NCBI RefSeq assembly: GCF_019021925.1
Contig: NZ_CP058990.1
Coordinates: 674,001 to 738,000, forward strand
Direction: 5' to 3'
DNA from: Cellulophaga sp. HaHaR_3_176
GTDB lineage: Bacteria > Bacteroidota > Bacteroidia > Flavobacteriales > Flavobacteriaceae
Length of the DNA: 64,000 nucleotides
The translations under genes and the position numbers were made by a program. Of the stretch, positions 1 through 8,285 are shown piece by piece; the stretch's first letter is position 1, and the number at the start of each line of letters is the position of its first letter. Under the pieces are notes generated by a model that worked only from the letters and a program-made list of their open reading frames with translations, searched no databases and was not told where the DNA came from.

Positions 1-1206
1 AATATACATAAAGAGAATTTTATGGCTGACAATACATTGTTTACTAATCTTAAATTGAGAGCTAGTTGGGGGCAAACAGGTAATCAAGATGGCATTGACA
101 GTAAAGTTAGCTTAGCTAGTTTTGTAGATTCCAAAAGTGATAATGACACCTACCCGTTAGATTCAAATGCTTCGACATTGGATGGTTATCCTTTCGGGAC
201 AGTAGCTGTTAGAACAGACAATCCAGACCTAAAATGGGAAGTAGCTACGCAAGCTACTGTTGGTCTTGACTTTGGATTAATAAATAACCGATTGACAGGT
301 TCATTCGATTACTTTAATAAAGTAACAAGCGATGTGGTTTTGTTCGCTTTTAAAATCGACCCTATTCAACCAACAGATAAATTTTGGACGAATATTGAAG
401 ATATGGAAATTCATAACTCAGGTATTGAATTTGCATTGGACTACAATAGTGATTTTACTAAAGATTTTTCATACAATATTGGAGGTAATATTGCATATAC
501 GAATAATAAGGTGGTTAATTCGCCATATTCTATCTTAACTACAGGATCTGCATTAGGAGCAGGTCAAACAGGAGCAACTATTAATGGATATCTGAATAAT
601 GAGCCAGTAGGTACTTTCTATATTAAAGAATTTATTGGTATAGGTGATGACGGAAAAAATCAATTTAGAGATGTTGTTGCTGATGGTCAGGATTTAGATA
701 ATGACCGAATCGCGGCTGGTAGTGCTTTGCCAGACATAATTTATGCTTTCTTTTTAAATTTTAAATACAAGCAACTTTCTTTAGGCTTAAATTTTAACGG
801 AGTTTCTGGAAATAAAATTTACAACCACACTGCAATGACATTATTCGGTAGAGGTCAACTAAGTAGAAGTTTAAATACAACTGATTTCGCAACAGAATTT
901 TCTAATGAAGATCTTAGTAATTCAAATGAAGTATCTACTCGTTATTTAGAAGATGGTAGTTATTTACGATTGAATAATGCCACTTTGGCGTATACCTTAA
1001 ATCCTAAAGGTGTCTTTGGTGATGTTGTTAATGGCATTAGATTTTCACTTACAGGACAAAATTTATTTGTAATTAGTGACTATTCAGGTTTTGATCCTGA
1101 AGTAAATACAGGAAGTACAGTAGATGGTATTCAAACATTCGGAATAGACCGTTTTACTTACCCTACGCCTAGAACATTTCTATTAGGATTAAATGTATCA
1201 TTTTAA
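1..1206 (+). CDS. SusC/RagA-family TonB-dependent outer-membrane receptor, 3' part (5' end outside window)
   Basis: The frame is open from the first base, so this is the last 401 residues of a longer gene; the internal ATG at 22 is not the start. The residues are the C-terminal half of a SusC-type beta-barrel. They include the LRASWGQTGNQ segment, the NPDLKWE strand with its T-x-G-L-D-F continuation, the DGSYLRLNNATLAYTL strand near the end, and a terminal strand ending in an aromatic residue (LLGLNVSF). SusC proteins import oligosaccharides with a SusD lipoprotein as lid. The SusD gene begins 17 bp downstream, as expected for an operon. The plug and carboxypeptidase-like N-terminal domains must lie upstream. 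The family call is firm; the substrate cannot be read from this part. Confidence 0.95.
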   Translation, partial: NIHKENFMADNTLFTNLKLRASWGQTGNQDGIDSKVSLASFVDSKSDNDTYPLDSNASTLDGYPFGTVAVRTDNPDLKWEVATQATVGLDFGLINNRLTGSFDYFNKVTSDVVLFAFKIDPIQPTDKFWTNIEDMEIHNSGIEFALDYNSDFTKDFSYNIGGNIAYTNNKVVNSPYSILTTGSALGAGQTGATINGYLNNEPVGTFYIKEFIGIGDDGKNQFRDVVADGQDLDNDRIAAGSALPDIIYAFFLNFKYKQLSLGLNFNGVSGNKIYNHTAMTLFGRGQLSRSLNTTDFATEFSNEDLSNSNEVSTRYLEDGSYLRLNNATLAYTLNPKGVFGDVVNGIRFSLTGQNLFVISDYSGFDPEVNTGSTVDGIQTFGIDRFTYPTPRTFLLGLNVSF

Positions 1207-1223
1207 TAAAAAATAATTTACAG

Positions 1224-2981
1224 ATGAAAAATAAAATTTATATAACGGTACTAACAATCGTTTCTCTGCTGAATTGGAGTTGTACCGATTTAGAGGAAGA
1301 AAGACTTGATGAATCGGAATTTGGTGGACAAGCTGAAAAAATAAGTGGAGCGATAGCACCAGCTTACGGACAAATATCATCGACATTTTTTATAACGAAC
1401 TATTATGGTTTACAGTTAATTTCTGCAGACGAAGCCATTTTACCATTCCGTGGTGGAGTAGATTGGTTTGATGGAGGTAAATATATGTCAGCACATACTC
1501 ATAACATGACGCCAACGAATGATATGGTGACCACTTCTTGGAATGCACTTACAAAGAATATTTCTAGAACATTAGCTGCAATTGAAGTATTAGCTCCTTT
1601 GTCAGAAGAAGGAAGTATTGAAGCAACAGGAGCATTGCATGAAATGATAGCTTTACGAGCATATTTGAATATGCTGCTTTTAGATAGCTGGGGTATTGTA
1701 CTTAAAAAAGACTCTTCAACTGAGCTTTCAGTAGTACTTAGAGGACAAGAGGCTATTGATTATATTGAAAGTGAATTTTTAGCGGTTGTAGACGTTATAA
1801 ATACCGATAGAGGTTCTGGTAGAATGACCCAGAGTGCTGTTTGGGGTTTTTTAGCAAGATTACATTTAAATGCTCCAGTTTATCGTGATCCTTACGGAAC
1901 GCCAAACTTTACTGCAGAAGATATGAATAAGGCTATAGAGTATTCTGACAACGTAATTAATTCAGGCTTGTATAGCTTATCTCCTGAGTATTTTGAATTA
2001 TTCAACGATGAAAACAGAGGTAATGCCGAGTTAATTTTTGCTTTAGATCAACGTGGAGTATTAGAAGAAGAACATAGTCGTTGGGCCTATTGGTCTATTT
2101 CAAAATCTATGTTTCCTAGACCTGAACACCCAAGTGCAGATGGTACAGATGGACCTGCAATAACTACTAGCTTTTACCAAACATGGGTAGATGCCTATGA
2201 AGGAGTAGACCCTGCCGAAGCTGATTCTCGATTCTATCAAAGAAATACCTTGGTCCCTGACGCTCAACTAGCAGATTTAGCAGGCCGAACGCCGCTTCTT
2301 GAAACAGAAACAGAAAATAGTTTTTACTGTATTGCCCCTGAAGATTTTGAAATGGATAGAGGTATTTTAAGAGGCATGCAATGGGGTGCTAGAAAAGGGG
2401 ATGACGGTACATTTATTACTTGTGAAGATGGTACTGTTAAGATATATCCAATACCGTTAACAAAAGGAAACGGACCAGCTAGAGATATAGGATATGTAAA
2501 CCATGTTTTAGATATTGACTTTTCTATACCAGGTTCATTACATGACACAGGGTATAGATCTGCAAAATATCAGTTTAGCCGTACCTCACCTGATGGTAAT
2601 GATTTTAGTAGTGTAGATCTTGTATTGATGCGTTTGGCAGAAATATATTTAATACGAGCAGAAGCCAAATTAAGAAATGGAGATAATGGCAGTGCATTAG
2701 CAGATGTAAATTTAGTAAGAACATCTAGAACTGCGAGACCAGATCAAACTCCAGCTGCATTGGCTGCGGTAGATTTAGATATTTTATTTAGAGAAAGAGG
2801 TTTTGAATTGTATTGGGAAGGTTTTAGAAGAACTGATCAAATACGATTTGGAAAATATGAAGATTCTTGGTCAGAGAAAACGGATTCAGATCCAAACAAT
2901 CGTTTATTCCCGATTCCTCAAAGTGCTGTTGATGGCGCTTCGGGTATAGATGGTTTCTTAGTTCAAAATCAGGGATACTAA
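1224..2981 (+). CDS. SusD/RagB-family nutrient-binding outer-membrane lipoprotein
   Basis: This 585-residue protein starts with a lipoprotein signal ending in NWSC, with the lipidated cysteine at about residue 20. The body has the SusD helical (TPR-like) scaffold features: the ALRAYLNMLLLDSWG helix, AIEYSDNVINSGLYSL, LVLMRLAEIYLIRAEAKLRNG, and a C-terminal FRERGFELYWEGFRRTDQIRFGKY helix followed by the FPIPQSAVD motif. SusD proteins sit on the cell surface, bind glycans and cap the SusC barrel. The gene follows the SusC fragment by 17 bp and is followed by a hairpin terminator at 3055-3086. It is only distantly like the second SusD in this window, so the two pairs probably bind different ligands or different parts of one ligand. 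Confidence 0.95.
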   Translation: MKNKIYITVLTIVSLLNWSCTDLEEERLDESEFGGQAEKISGAIAPAYGQISSTFFITNYYGLQLISADEAILPFRGGVDWFDGGKYMSAHTHNMTPTNDMVTTSWNALTKNISRTLAAIEVLAPLSEEGSIEATGALHEMIALRAYLNMLLLDSWGIVLKKDSSTELSVVLRGQEAIDYIESEFLAVVDVINTDRGSGRMTQSAVWGFLARLHLNAPVYRDPYGTPNFTAEDMNKAIEYSDNVINSGLYSLSPEYFELFNDENRGNAELIFALDQRGVLEEEHSRWAYWSISKSMFPRPEHPSADGTDGPAITTSFYQTWVDAYEGVDPAEADSRFYQRNTLVPDAQLADLAGRTPLLETETENSFYCIAPEDFEMDRGILRGMQWGARKGDDGTFITCEDGTVKIYPIPLTKGNGPARDIGYVNHVLDIDFSIPGSLHDTGYRSAKYQFSRTSPDGNDFSSVDLVLMRLAEIYLIRAEAKLRNGDNGSALADVNLVRTSRTARPDQTPAALAAVDLDILFRERGFELYWEGFRRTDQIRFGKYEDSWSEKTDSDPNNRLFPIPQSAVDGASGIDGFLVQNQGY

Positions 2982-3054
2982 TTTTATTAGTAGACCTTAT
3001 TGTAACATTACTTATATAATGTTTAATACGAGTGAGTTTGAGTTAATTTTGATT

Positions 3055-3086
3055 AAAGGGTGGCTGTTTAATGGTCACCCTTTTTT
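3055..3086 (+). terminator. Intrinsic terminator after the first SusC/SusD pair
   Basis: A perfect 8-bp stem (AAAGGGTG / CACCCTTT) is closed by a 13-nt loop and followed by a T-run. It lies 73 bp after the SusD stop codon. Confidence 0.75.
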
Positions 3087-3194
3087 ATAGCTCTAAACAA
3101 AAAAGTATATGAGTATTGCCAAATGGAGCGTATTATATTTTCATTTTGGATAAAACAACCATAAAAAAAATACAATCTTTATAAAATAAATAAA

Positions 3195-4823
3195 ATGAAA
3201 TATCTGATTTTTATATTTATAGCCTTTAATACAATGAAATGTATAGGGCAGGATACAGAGAAACCAAAACTTGTGATCGGCATAGTTATAGATCAAATGC
3301 GTGCAGAATATCTATACCGCTTTCAAGATAATTATACAGAAGATGGTTTTAAACTATTGTTAAAAAAAGGTTTTAATGTAAAAAATACACATTACAATTA
3401 TATGCCTACTATCACAGGTCCTGGGCATGCTTCTATTTATTCAGGAACAACACCAGAAAACCATGGGATTGTTAGTAATAATTGGTATAGCCGTGAGTTG
3501 AAAAAAACAATGTATTGTGCAGAAGACACGACAGTACTAATGGTCGATTCTGATAAAAAAGCATTATTAAATATTCCTATAGGTAATAGATCTCCAAAAA
3601 ACTTACAAACAACAACAATTACAGATGAGTTAAAGTTATTTAGTAACGGTAGGTCTAAAGTCATCGGGGTATCTTTAAAAGATAGAGGTGCTATTTTTCC
3701 TGCAGGTCATATGGCAGATGCAGCATATTGGTATAATGGTAATAATGGCAACTTTGTGTCTAGTACATATTATTTAAAAACCCTACCTGAATGGCTTATA
3801 GCGTTTAATAATTCTCATAAAGCAGACTCCTTACTAAACCTTACTTGGGATACCTTTTTAATAGACGATAAATACATACATAGTGGGGTGGATGATGCAA
3901 ATTTTGAAAAGATTTATAAAGGCAGAGAAACTTCTACATTTCCTTACAATTTAAAAAAACTTCGAAAAAGTAATGGTAATTATAGTTTACTTTCAGAAGT
4001 GCCTTACGGAAATACATTAGTAACTCAGTTAGCAATAGAAGTTATTAAAAAAGAAAGTTTAGGTCAAGGAAAAGAAATAGATTTTTTAACGGTAAGTTAC
4101 TCTTCTACAGATTATATAGGGCACCATTACGGAATTAGATCAAAAGAAGTTGAAGATGCATATGTTAGAATGGATAGAGAAATAGGAAAACTTCTAAAAA
4201 ACCTAAATAAAGAAGTAGGCAAAGGTAATTACACTTTATTTTTAACTGCGGATCATGGGGCTAGTGATAACCCAAATTTTTTAGAAACAGTTAAATTACC
4301 TGGAAAGTATTATTCTCCAGAAAAAATAAAAAATTCAATCAATGCCGAATTGTCTAAAGAATTCGGAGCATCAGATTATATTTCTTTTATAGATAATGCA
4401 CAGATATATTTTAATGAAACTAGTACTTCAAAAGAATTGGTAATTAAAAGAGCCGCTTCTTTTTTAAGAACTATAAAAGGTGTTAAAAGTATTTACACGC
4501 CTAATTTACTTCATAGTAATTCTTATGAAAATAGCATAGGTCCTTTAGTTAAGACTAGTGTTCATTTAGAAAATTCTGGAGATATTTTATATGAATTTCA
4601 TTCGGGTTGGATGGAAGAAAGACCTTATGGTACAACACACGGAAGTACTTATACAAGCGATACACATGTGCCTTTGTTATTGTATGGGTATGGTGTTCCA
4701 GAAGGAGAGTCTGTAAAAAAACATGTAATCACTCAGATTGCGCCAACACTTTCAATGTTATTAAATATTCCATTACCAAATACAAGTAATAGAAACGCTA
4801 TTGAAGAAATATTTGAAGATTAG
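3195..4823 (+). CDS. PafA-type alkaline phosphatase (secreted alkaline phosphatase superfamily protein)
   Basis: The 542-residue protein has a short N-terminal signal sequence and one alkaline phosphatase superfamily domain. Metal ligands visible in order are D33 (GIVIDQMR), T74 (TITGPGH), the D...H pair of SSTDYIGHHYG, the D-H of LTADHGA, and a late H in TTHGSTYTSDTHVP. T74 is the predicted nucleophile. N95 in the VSNNWY segment and the K-x-R pair of SLKDRGA (about K157/R159) match the PafA active-site residues that mark phosphomonoesterases rather than diesterases. PafA enzymes act in the periplasm or at the surface on phosphate monoesters of low specificity. It lies between a SusCD pair and a regulator, which suggests it removes phosphate from, or scavenges it during, use of the imported substrate. 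A weak promoter-like TCATTTTG lies at 3141-3148. Confidence 0.85.
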   Translation: MKYLIFIFIAFNTMKCIGQDTEKPKLVIGIVIDQMRAEYLYRFQDNYTEDGFKLLLKKGFNVKNTHYNYMPTITGPGHASIYSGTTPENHGIVSNNWYSRELKKTMYCAEDTTVLMVDSDKKALLNIPIGNRSPKNLQTTTITDELKLFSNGRSKVIGVSLKDRGAIFPAGHMADAAYWYNGNNGNFVSSTYYLKTLPEWLIAFNNSHKADSLLNLTWDTFLIDDKYIHSGVDDANFEKIYKGRETSTFPYNLKKLRKSNGNYSLLSEVPYGNTLVTQLAIEVIKKESLGQGKEIDFLTVSYSSTDYIGHHYGIRSKEVEDAYVRMDREIGKLLKNLNKEVGKGNYTLFLTADHGASDNPNFLETVKLPGKYYSPEKIKNSINAELSKEFGASDYISFIDNAQIYFNETSTSKELVIKRAASFLRTIKGVKSIYTPNLLHSNSYENSIGPLVKTSVHLENSGDILYEFHSGWMEERPYGTTHGSTYTSDTHVPLLLYGYGVPEGESVKKHVITQIAPTLSMLLNIPLPNTSNRNAIEEIFED

Positions 4824-5215
4824 AGCACTCATGAACGATACACATCACTATATATTTTCGGTAAATTCAACTGAATGAAAATAATCGATATTGCTACTGG
4901 TATTTTCAAATAAGTAGAAAACTATAGAGCAATCAACCCTAATAAAATTAAAAAACCTGTTAATCATTCGATTAGCAGGTTTTTTAATTTTAAAACAACT
5001 TCTAATCTGAGTTGAAACAATTTAATTAATCATTTTCAGCTTTTTAGTTACTGATTATAGTTTGCGAATTAGCGACTTGTAAAGTAGCTAATTTAAACTC
5101 TCCCTCATATTCCTATTATAAAACTTAGCTTAATTATAAATACAGTAACCAAAATCATTTTAAAACTTCTTAAATTGTGAGAATCTTAATAAATTGAATT
5201 TAGTATAGATTTTTT
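4824..5215. other. Intergenic region, 392 bp, no gene seen
   Basis: The only clear element is the terminator at 4950-4985. The remaining sequence is AT-rich, has no open frame of useful length, and presumably holds the promoter of the regulator gene that starts at 5216. I could not identify that promoter confidently. Confidence 0.6.
4950..4985 (+). terminator. Intrinsic terminator after the alkaline phosphatase gene
   Basis: A 15-bp stem (AAAAAACCTGTTAAT paired with ATTAGCAGGTTTTTT, one T-G pair) has a 6-nt loop and its own T-run. It lies about 130 bp after the stop codon of the phosphatase gene. Confidence 0.85.
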
Positions 5216-7990
5216 ATGAAAAGTAATTTTCACCTAGTCTTAGGTTTCCTTTTATTATTTGCAACTACTAATTCAGTAGCTCAAGAGTTGCCTCCAATAC
5301 AAAAATTTACGCCAACAGATTATGATGGGGAAAATCAAAATTGGATGATTTCTCAAGCGCCAAATAAATTTATTTATGTAGGTAATAATGAAGGTCTGCT
5401 TGAGTATAATGGTGCTGATTGGAAAATGTACCCATCACCCAATAATACAATAATAAGGGCCGTTAATGTTATCGAAGACCAAGTGTATACAGGCTGCTAC
5501 ATGGAATTTGGTTTTTGGAAAAGAGATGAGTTTGGAAGCTTAAAATATCAATCATTGGTTCAGAAGTTTGATGAACAGATGATTGAGGATGAACATATTT
5601 GGAATATTATTACGTATGATGATTGGATTCTATTTCAATCTTTTAATAGAATTTATTTTTATAACCCTGTTAGTGGAGCTAAATCAATTATAAATTCTAA
5701 AAATGGTATATCAAGAGTTTTTAATATTCAAAATATTATTTATTATCATGTTAATAATGAGGGTATTTATAAAATTGAATCAGGCAAACCTAAATTAATT
5801 ATAGACAATTCTACTTTTGTAAATGACAAAGTAGTTAATATGTTTCATATTAAAGGAGGACTACTTATTCAAACTAGAAGTTTGGGTTTATTTACTTTAA
5901 TTGATCATAAATTATCTGAGTGGAATATTCCTGCAAATGAAGTTTTAAAAAAAATGAATGTATTTAATAGCATTCAGCTTAATGATGAAACTTTTGTTAT
6001 TGGCACCATAAAAAACGGAATAATTTGTTTGTCAAAAGAAGGTAATATAGAATTAAAGATAGATAGAAGTAATGGCCTTAGTAACAACACAGCGTTATCT
6101 CTTTTCGAAGATATTGATGAAAATATTTGGGTTGGTTTAGATCATGGTATTGATTGTATAAATATTAAATCGCCAATACGTTTATTTAATGATGATGAAG
6201 GAAAAATAGGGACGGTATATACATCAATAGTTTTTAATGACATATTGTATTTAGGAACAAATCAAGGACTTTTTTATAAAAAAATAAATACACAAGATTC
6301 ATTTAAGTTTATAAAAGGAACCGCAGGTCAAGTTTGGAGCTTATTCTCATTTAATGATGAATTATTTTGCGGACACCACACGGGTACATATACTATTGAT
6401 AAAAACAAAGTTGCTTTAATATCGAATACACCAGGTACATGGAGTTTTAAAAAAGTTGAGGAAGAAAGCAATATGCTTTTACAAGGTAATTATAACGGGT
6501 TATATGTTTTACAGAAAGATAAAGGTGTATGGGGATTAAAAAATAAAATAAAGGGTTTTGATAATTCAGCTAGATACTTTGAGCTATTAAACAAAAATGA
6601 AATTTGGATAAGTCATGCTTATAAAGGGGTTTTTAAACTTTTATTAGATGATTCTTTTTCAAAAGTTAAAAGTATATCAATCGATTCGACTGTAAATATT
6701 GATAGAAACTCAAGTTTAGCTAAATATAAAAATAGATTGTTATATGCTTATAATAATGGAATTTTCAGCTATGATACTCTCAAAAATAGTTTCATAAAAG
6801 ATACCTTATTAAGTCCTATAGTCACACAATCAGAATATATATCGGGTAAATTGGTAGTTGATGATACTCAAAAATTATGGGCGTTTTCAAGCGATAATAT
6901 TAGTTATGTTGATGTAAATCATTTGACAAATGACCATGAAATTAATAAAATTTCAATTCCTTATTCACTTCGAAAAGGGCAAATTGGATATGAAAATATT
7001 TCCCATTTAAATAATGATAATTACCTTGTAGGTATAACAGATGGTTACCTTACGGTTGATATTTCAAGAATAAGTAGAAATAAAAATTACCAATTATTTT
7101 TAAACTCAGTAACGTTAAATACGGTAAGCTCAAACACGATATCTGTTGATGTCAAAAAAACAGGTGATTTTGAGTATGTGAACAATTCAGTAGTTTTTAA
7201 TTATAGTGTACCTGTTTTTAATAAATATAGTAAGGTTAAATACCAGTATAAACTTAATGGTAGATACGATCAATGGAGTGATTGGAGTGATAAATCAGAA
7301 CTAATATTTGAAAATTTACCTTTTGGAGAATATAGTTTAAATGTTCGAGCAAAAATTGGAAACCAATTATCAAGAAATATAATACATTATGATTTTAAAA
7401 TAAATAGGCCTTGGTTTTTATCGAACACAGCGTTACTGGCTTATTTAATTTTTCTATTTAGTTTTTCATTTATGATGCACAGAATTTATAAAAAATATTA
7501 TAAAAAACTTCATAAAAATAAACAGCTTGAAAGTGAACAGTTAATTTCGAATATTAAAAATGAAAAGCTAAATCAAGAAATAGAAAGTAAAAACAGAGAG
7601 CTTGCAATTTCTACTATGAGTATTATTAAAAAGAACGAAGTATTAAATAGTATAAAAAAAGAGTTAAAAAAGAGTAGACAAGCAGATTCTAAGGCTGCAT
7701 TAAAACTAATAGATAACAATTTAAATGACACCGAAGATTGGTCTTTTTTTGAGCAAGCTTTTAATAATGCGGATAAAGATTTTTTAGATAAAATAAAATT
7801 TTCTCACCCAGATTTAACTCCTAATGATTTACGTTTTTGTGCTTATTTAAGGTTGAATTTATCATCAAAAGAGATGGCACCTTTGCTAAATATTTCAATA
7901 AAAAGTGTAGAAACAAAAAGGTATAGATTAAGGAAAAAACTAGGTTTAGAACATGACAATGGACTTGTTAACTATATCTTAAAGTTCTAA
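5216..7990 (+). CDS. Membrane-anchored beta-propeller/Y_Y_Y-domain regulator with C-terminal LuxR-type HTH
   Basis: This 924-residue protein has a cleavable signal (ending SVAQ), then about 640 residues of propeller-like repeats of the two-component regulator propeller type (for example NIWVGLDHGIDCI). A Y_Y_Y (triple tyrosine) domain follows at about 655-730 with YQYKLNGRYDQWSDWS and the FGEYSLNVRAK strand. One transmembrane helix (about 733-755) leads to a charged coiled coil and a C-terminal helix-turn-helix (about 865-924: SHPDLTPNDLRFCAYLRLN, then LNISIKSVETKRYRLRKKLG). There is no kinase or receiver domain. The layout is a one-component sensor with a periplasmic sensing part and a cytoplasmic DNA-binding part. 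It sits immediately upstream of the second SusC gene in the same direction, which suggests it controls this locus, as such regulators do in other Bacteroidota. The ligand is unknown. Confidence 0.85.
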   Translation: MKSNFHLVLGFLLLFATTNSVAQELPPIQKFTPTDYDGENQNWMISQAPNKFIYVGNNEGLLEYNGADWKMYPSPNNTIIRAVNVIEDQVYTGCYMEFGFWKRDEFGSLKYQSLVQKFDEQMIEDEHIWNIITYDDWILFQSFNRIYFYNPVSGAKSIINSKNGISRVFNIQNIIYYHVNNEGIYKIESGKPKLIIDNSTFVNDKVVNMFHIKGGLLIQTRSLGLFTLIDHKLSEWNIPANEVLKKMNVFNSIQLNDETFVIGTIKNGIICLSKEGNIELKIDRSNGLSNNTALSLFEDIDENIWVGLDHGIDCINIKSPIRLFNDDEGKIGTVYTSIVFNDILYLGTNQGLFYKKINTQDSFKFIKGTAGQVWSLFSFNDELFCGHHTGTYTIDKNKVALISNTPGTWSFKKVEEESNMLLQGNYNGLYVLQKDKGVWGLKNKIKGFDNSARYFELLNKNEIWISHAYKGVFKLLLDDSFSKVKSISIDSTVNIDRNSSLAKYKNRLLYAYNNGIFSYDTLKNSFIKDTLLSPIVTQSEYISGKLVVDDTQKLWAFSSDNISYVDVNHLTNDHEINKISIPYSLRKGQIGYENISHLNNDNYLVGITDGYLTVDISRISRNKNYQLFLNSVTLNTVSSNTISVDVKKTGDFEYVNNSVVFNYSVPVFNKYSKVKYQYKLNGRYDQWSDWSDKSELIFENLPFGEYSLNVRAKIGNQLSRNIIHYDFKINRPWFLSNTALLAYLIFLFSFSFMMHRIYKKYYKKLHKNKQLESEQLISNIKNEKLNQEIESKNRELAISTMSIIKKNEVLNSIKKELKKSRQADSKAALKLIDNNLNDTEDWSFFEQAFNNADKDFLDKIKFSHPDLTPNDLRFCAYLRLNLSSKEMAPLLNISIKSVETKRYRLRKKLGLEHDNGLVNYILKF

Positions 7991-8181
7991 AACCACTACA
8001 TGTCTTTTTTTTACCACGACATTGCCACTACAAAGGGTAAATAAGTCCTTATTTTCAGGTTTTTTTATCAAAATATTTTTCGATATCAAATCGCCGTCTT
8101 TGCTAGGTTTATAACTTACAATCTATTCCGTAATACCACTAAAAAATGCGATGTTCGTTTTTTATCGGGCATAAATTTATC

Positions 8182-8233
8182 AAATTCTTAATGTTAGACG
8201 CTAAGTTTACAAATACTTAATGTTAAAGTAAAC
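8182..8233. promoter_or_regulatory. Candidate operator upstream of the second SusC gene (direct and inverted repeats)
   Basis: A 15-bp direct repeat, AAATWCTTAATGTTA, occurs at 8182-8196 and 8211-8225 with one mismatch and a 29-bp period. An inverted pair GTTTAC (8205-8210) / GTAAAC (8228-8233) overlaps the second copy. The cluster ends about 20 bp upstream of the promoter-like box at 8254. This is where an activator would be expected to bind, and the HTH regulator encoded just upstream is the obvious candidate. The assignment is inference. Confidence 0.45.
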
Positions 8234-8253
8234 CTAAAAATAAAGCGACACCA

Positions 8254-8261
8254 TACTTTTG
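8254..8261 (+). promoter_or_regulatory. Bacteroidota -7 promoter element for the second susC/susD operon
   Basis: TACTTTTG matches the Bacteroidota housekeeping -7 consensus TAnnTTTG exactly, 24 bp upstream of the SusC start codon. No good -33 TTTG box is visible at the usual distance, which fits a promoter that needs an activator. Confidence 0.5.
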
Positions 8262-8285
8262 AAACTCAATTAAACTACTATTTAT

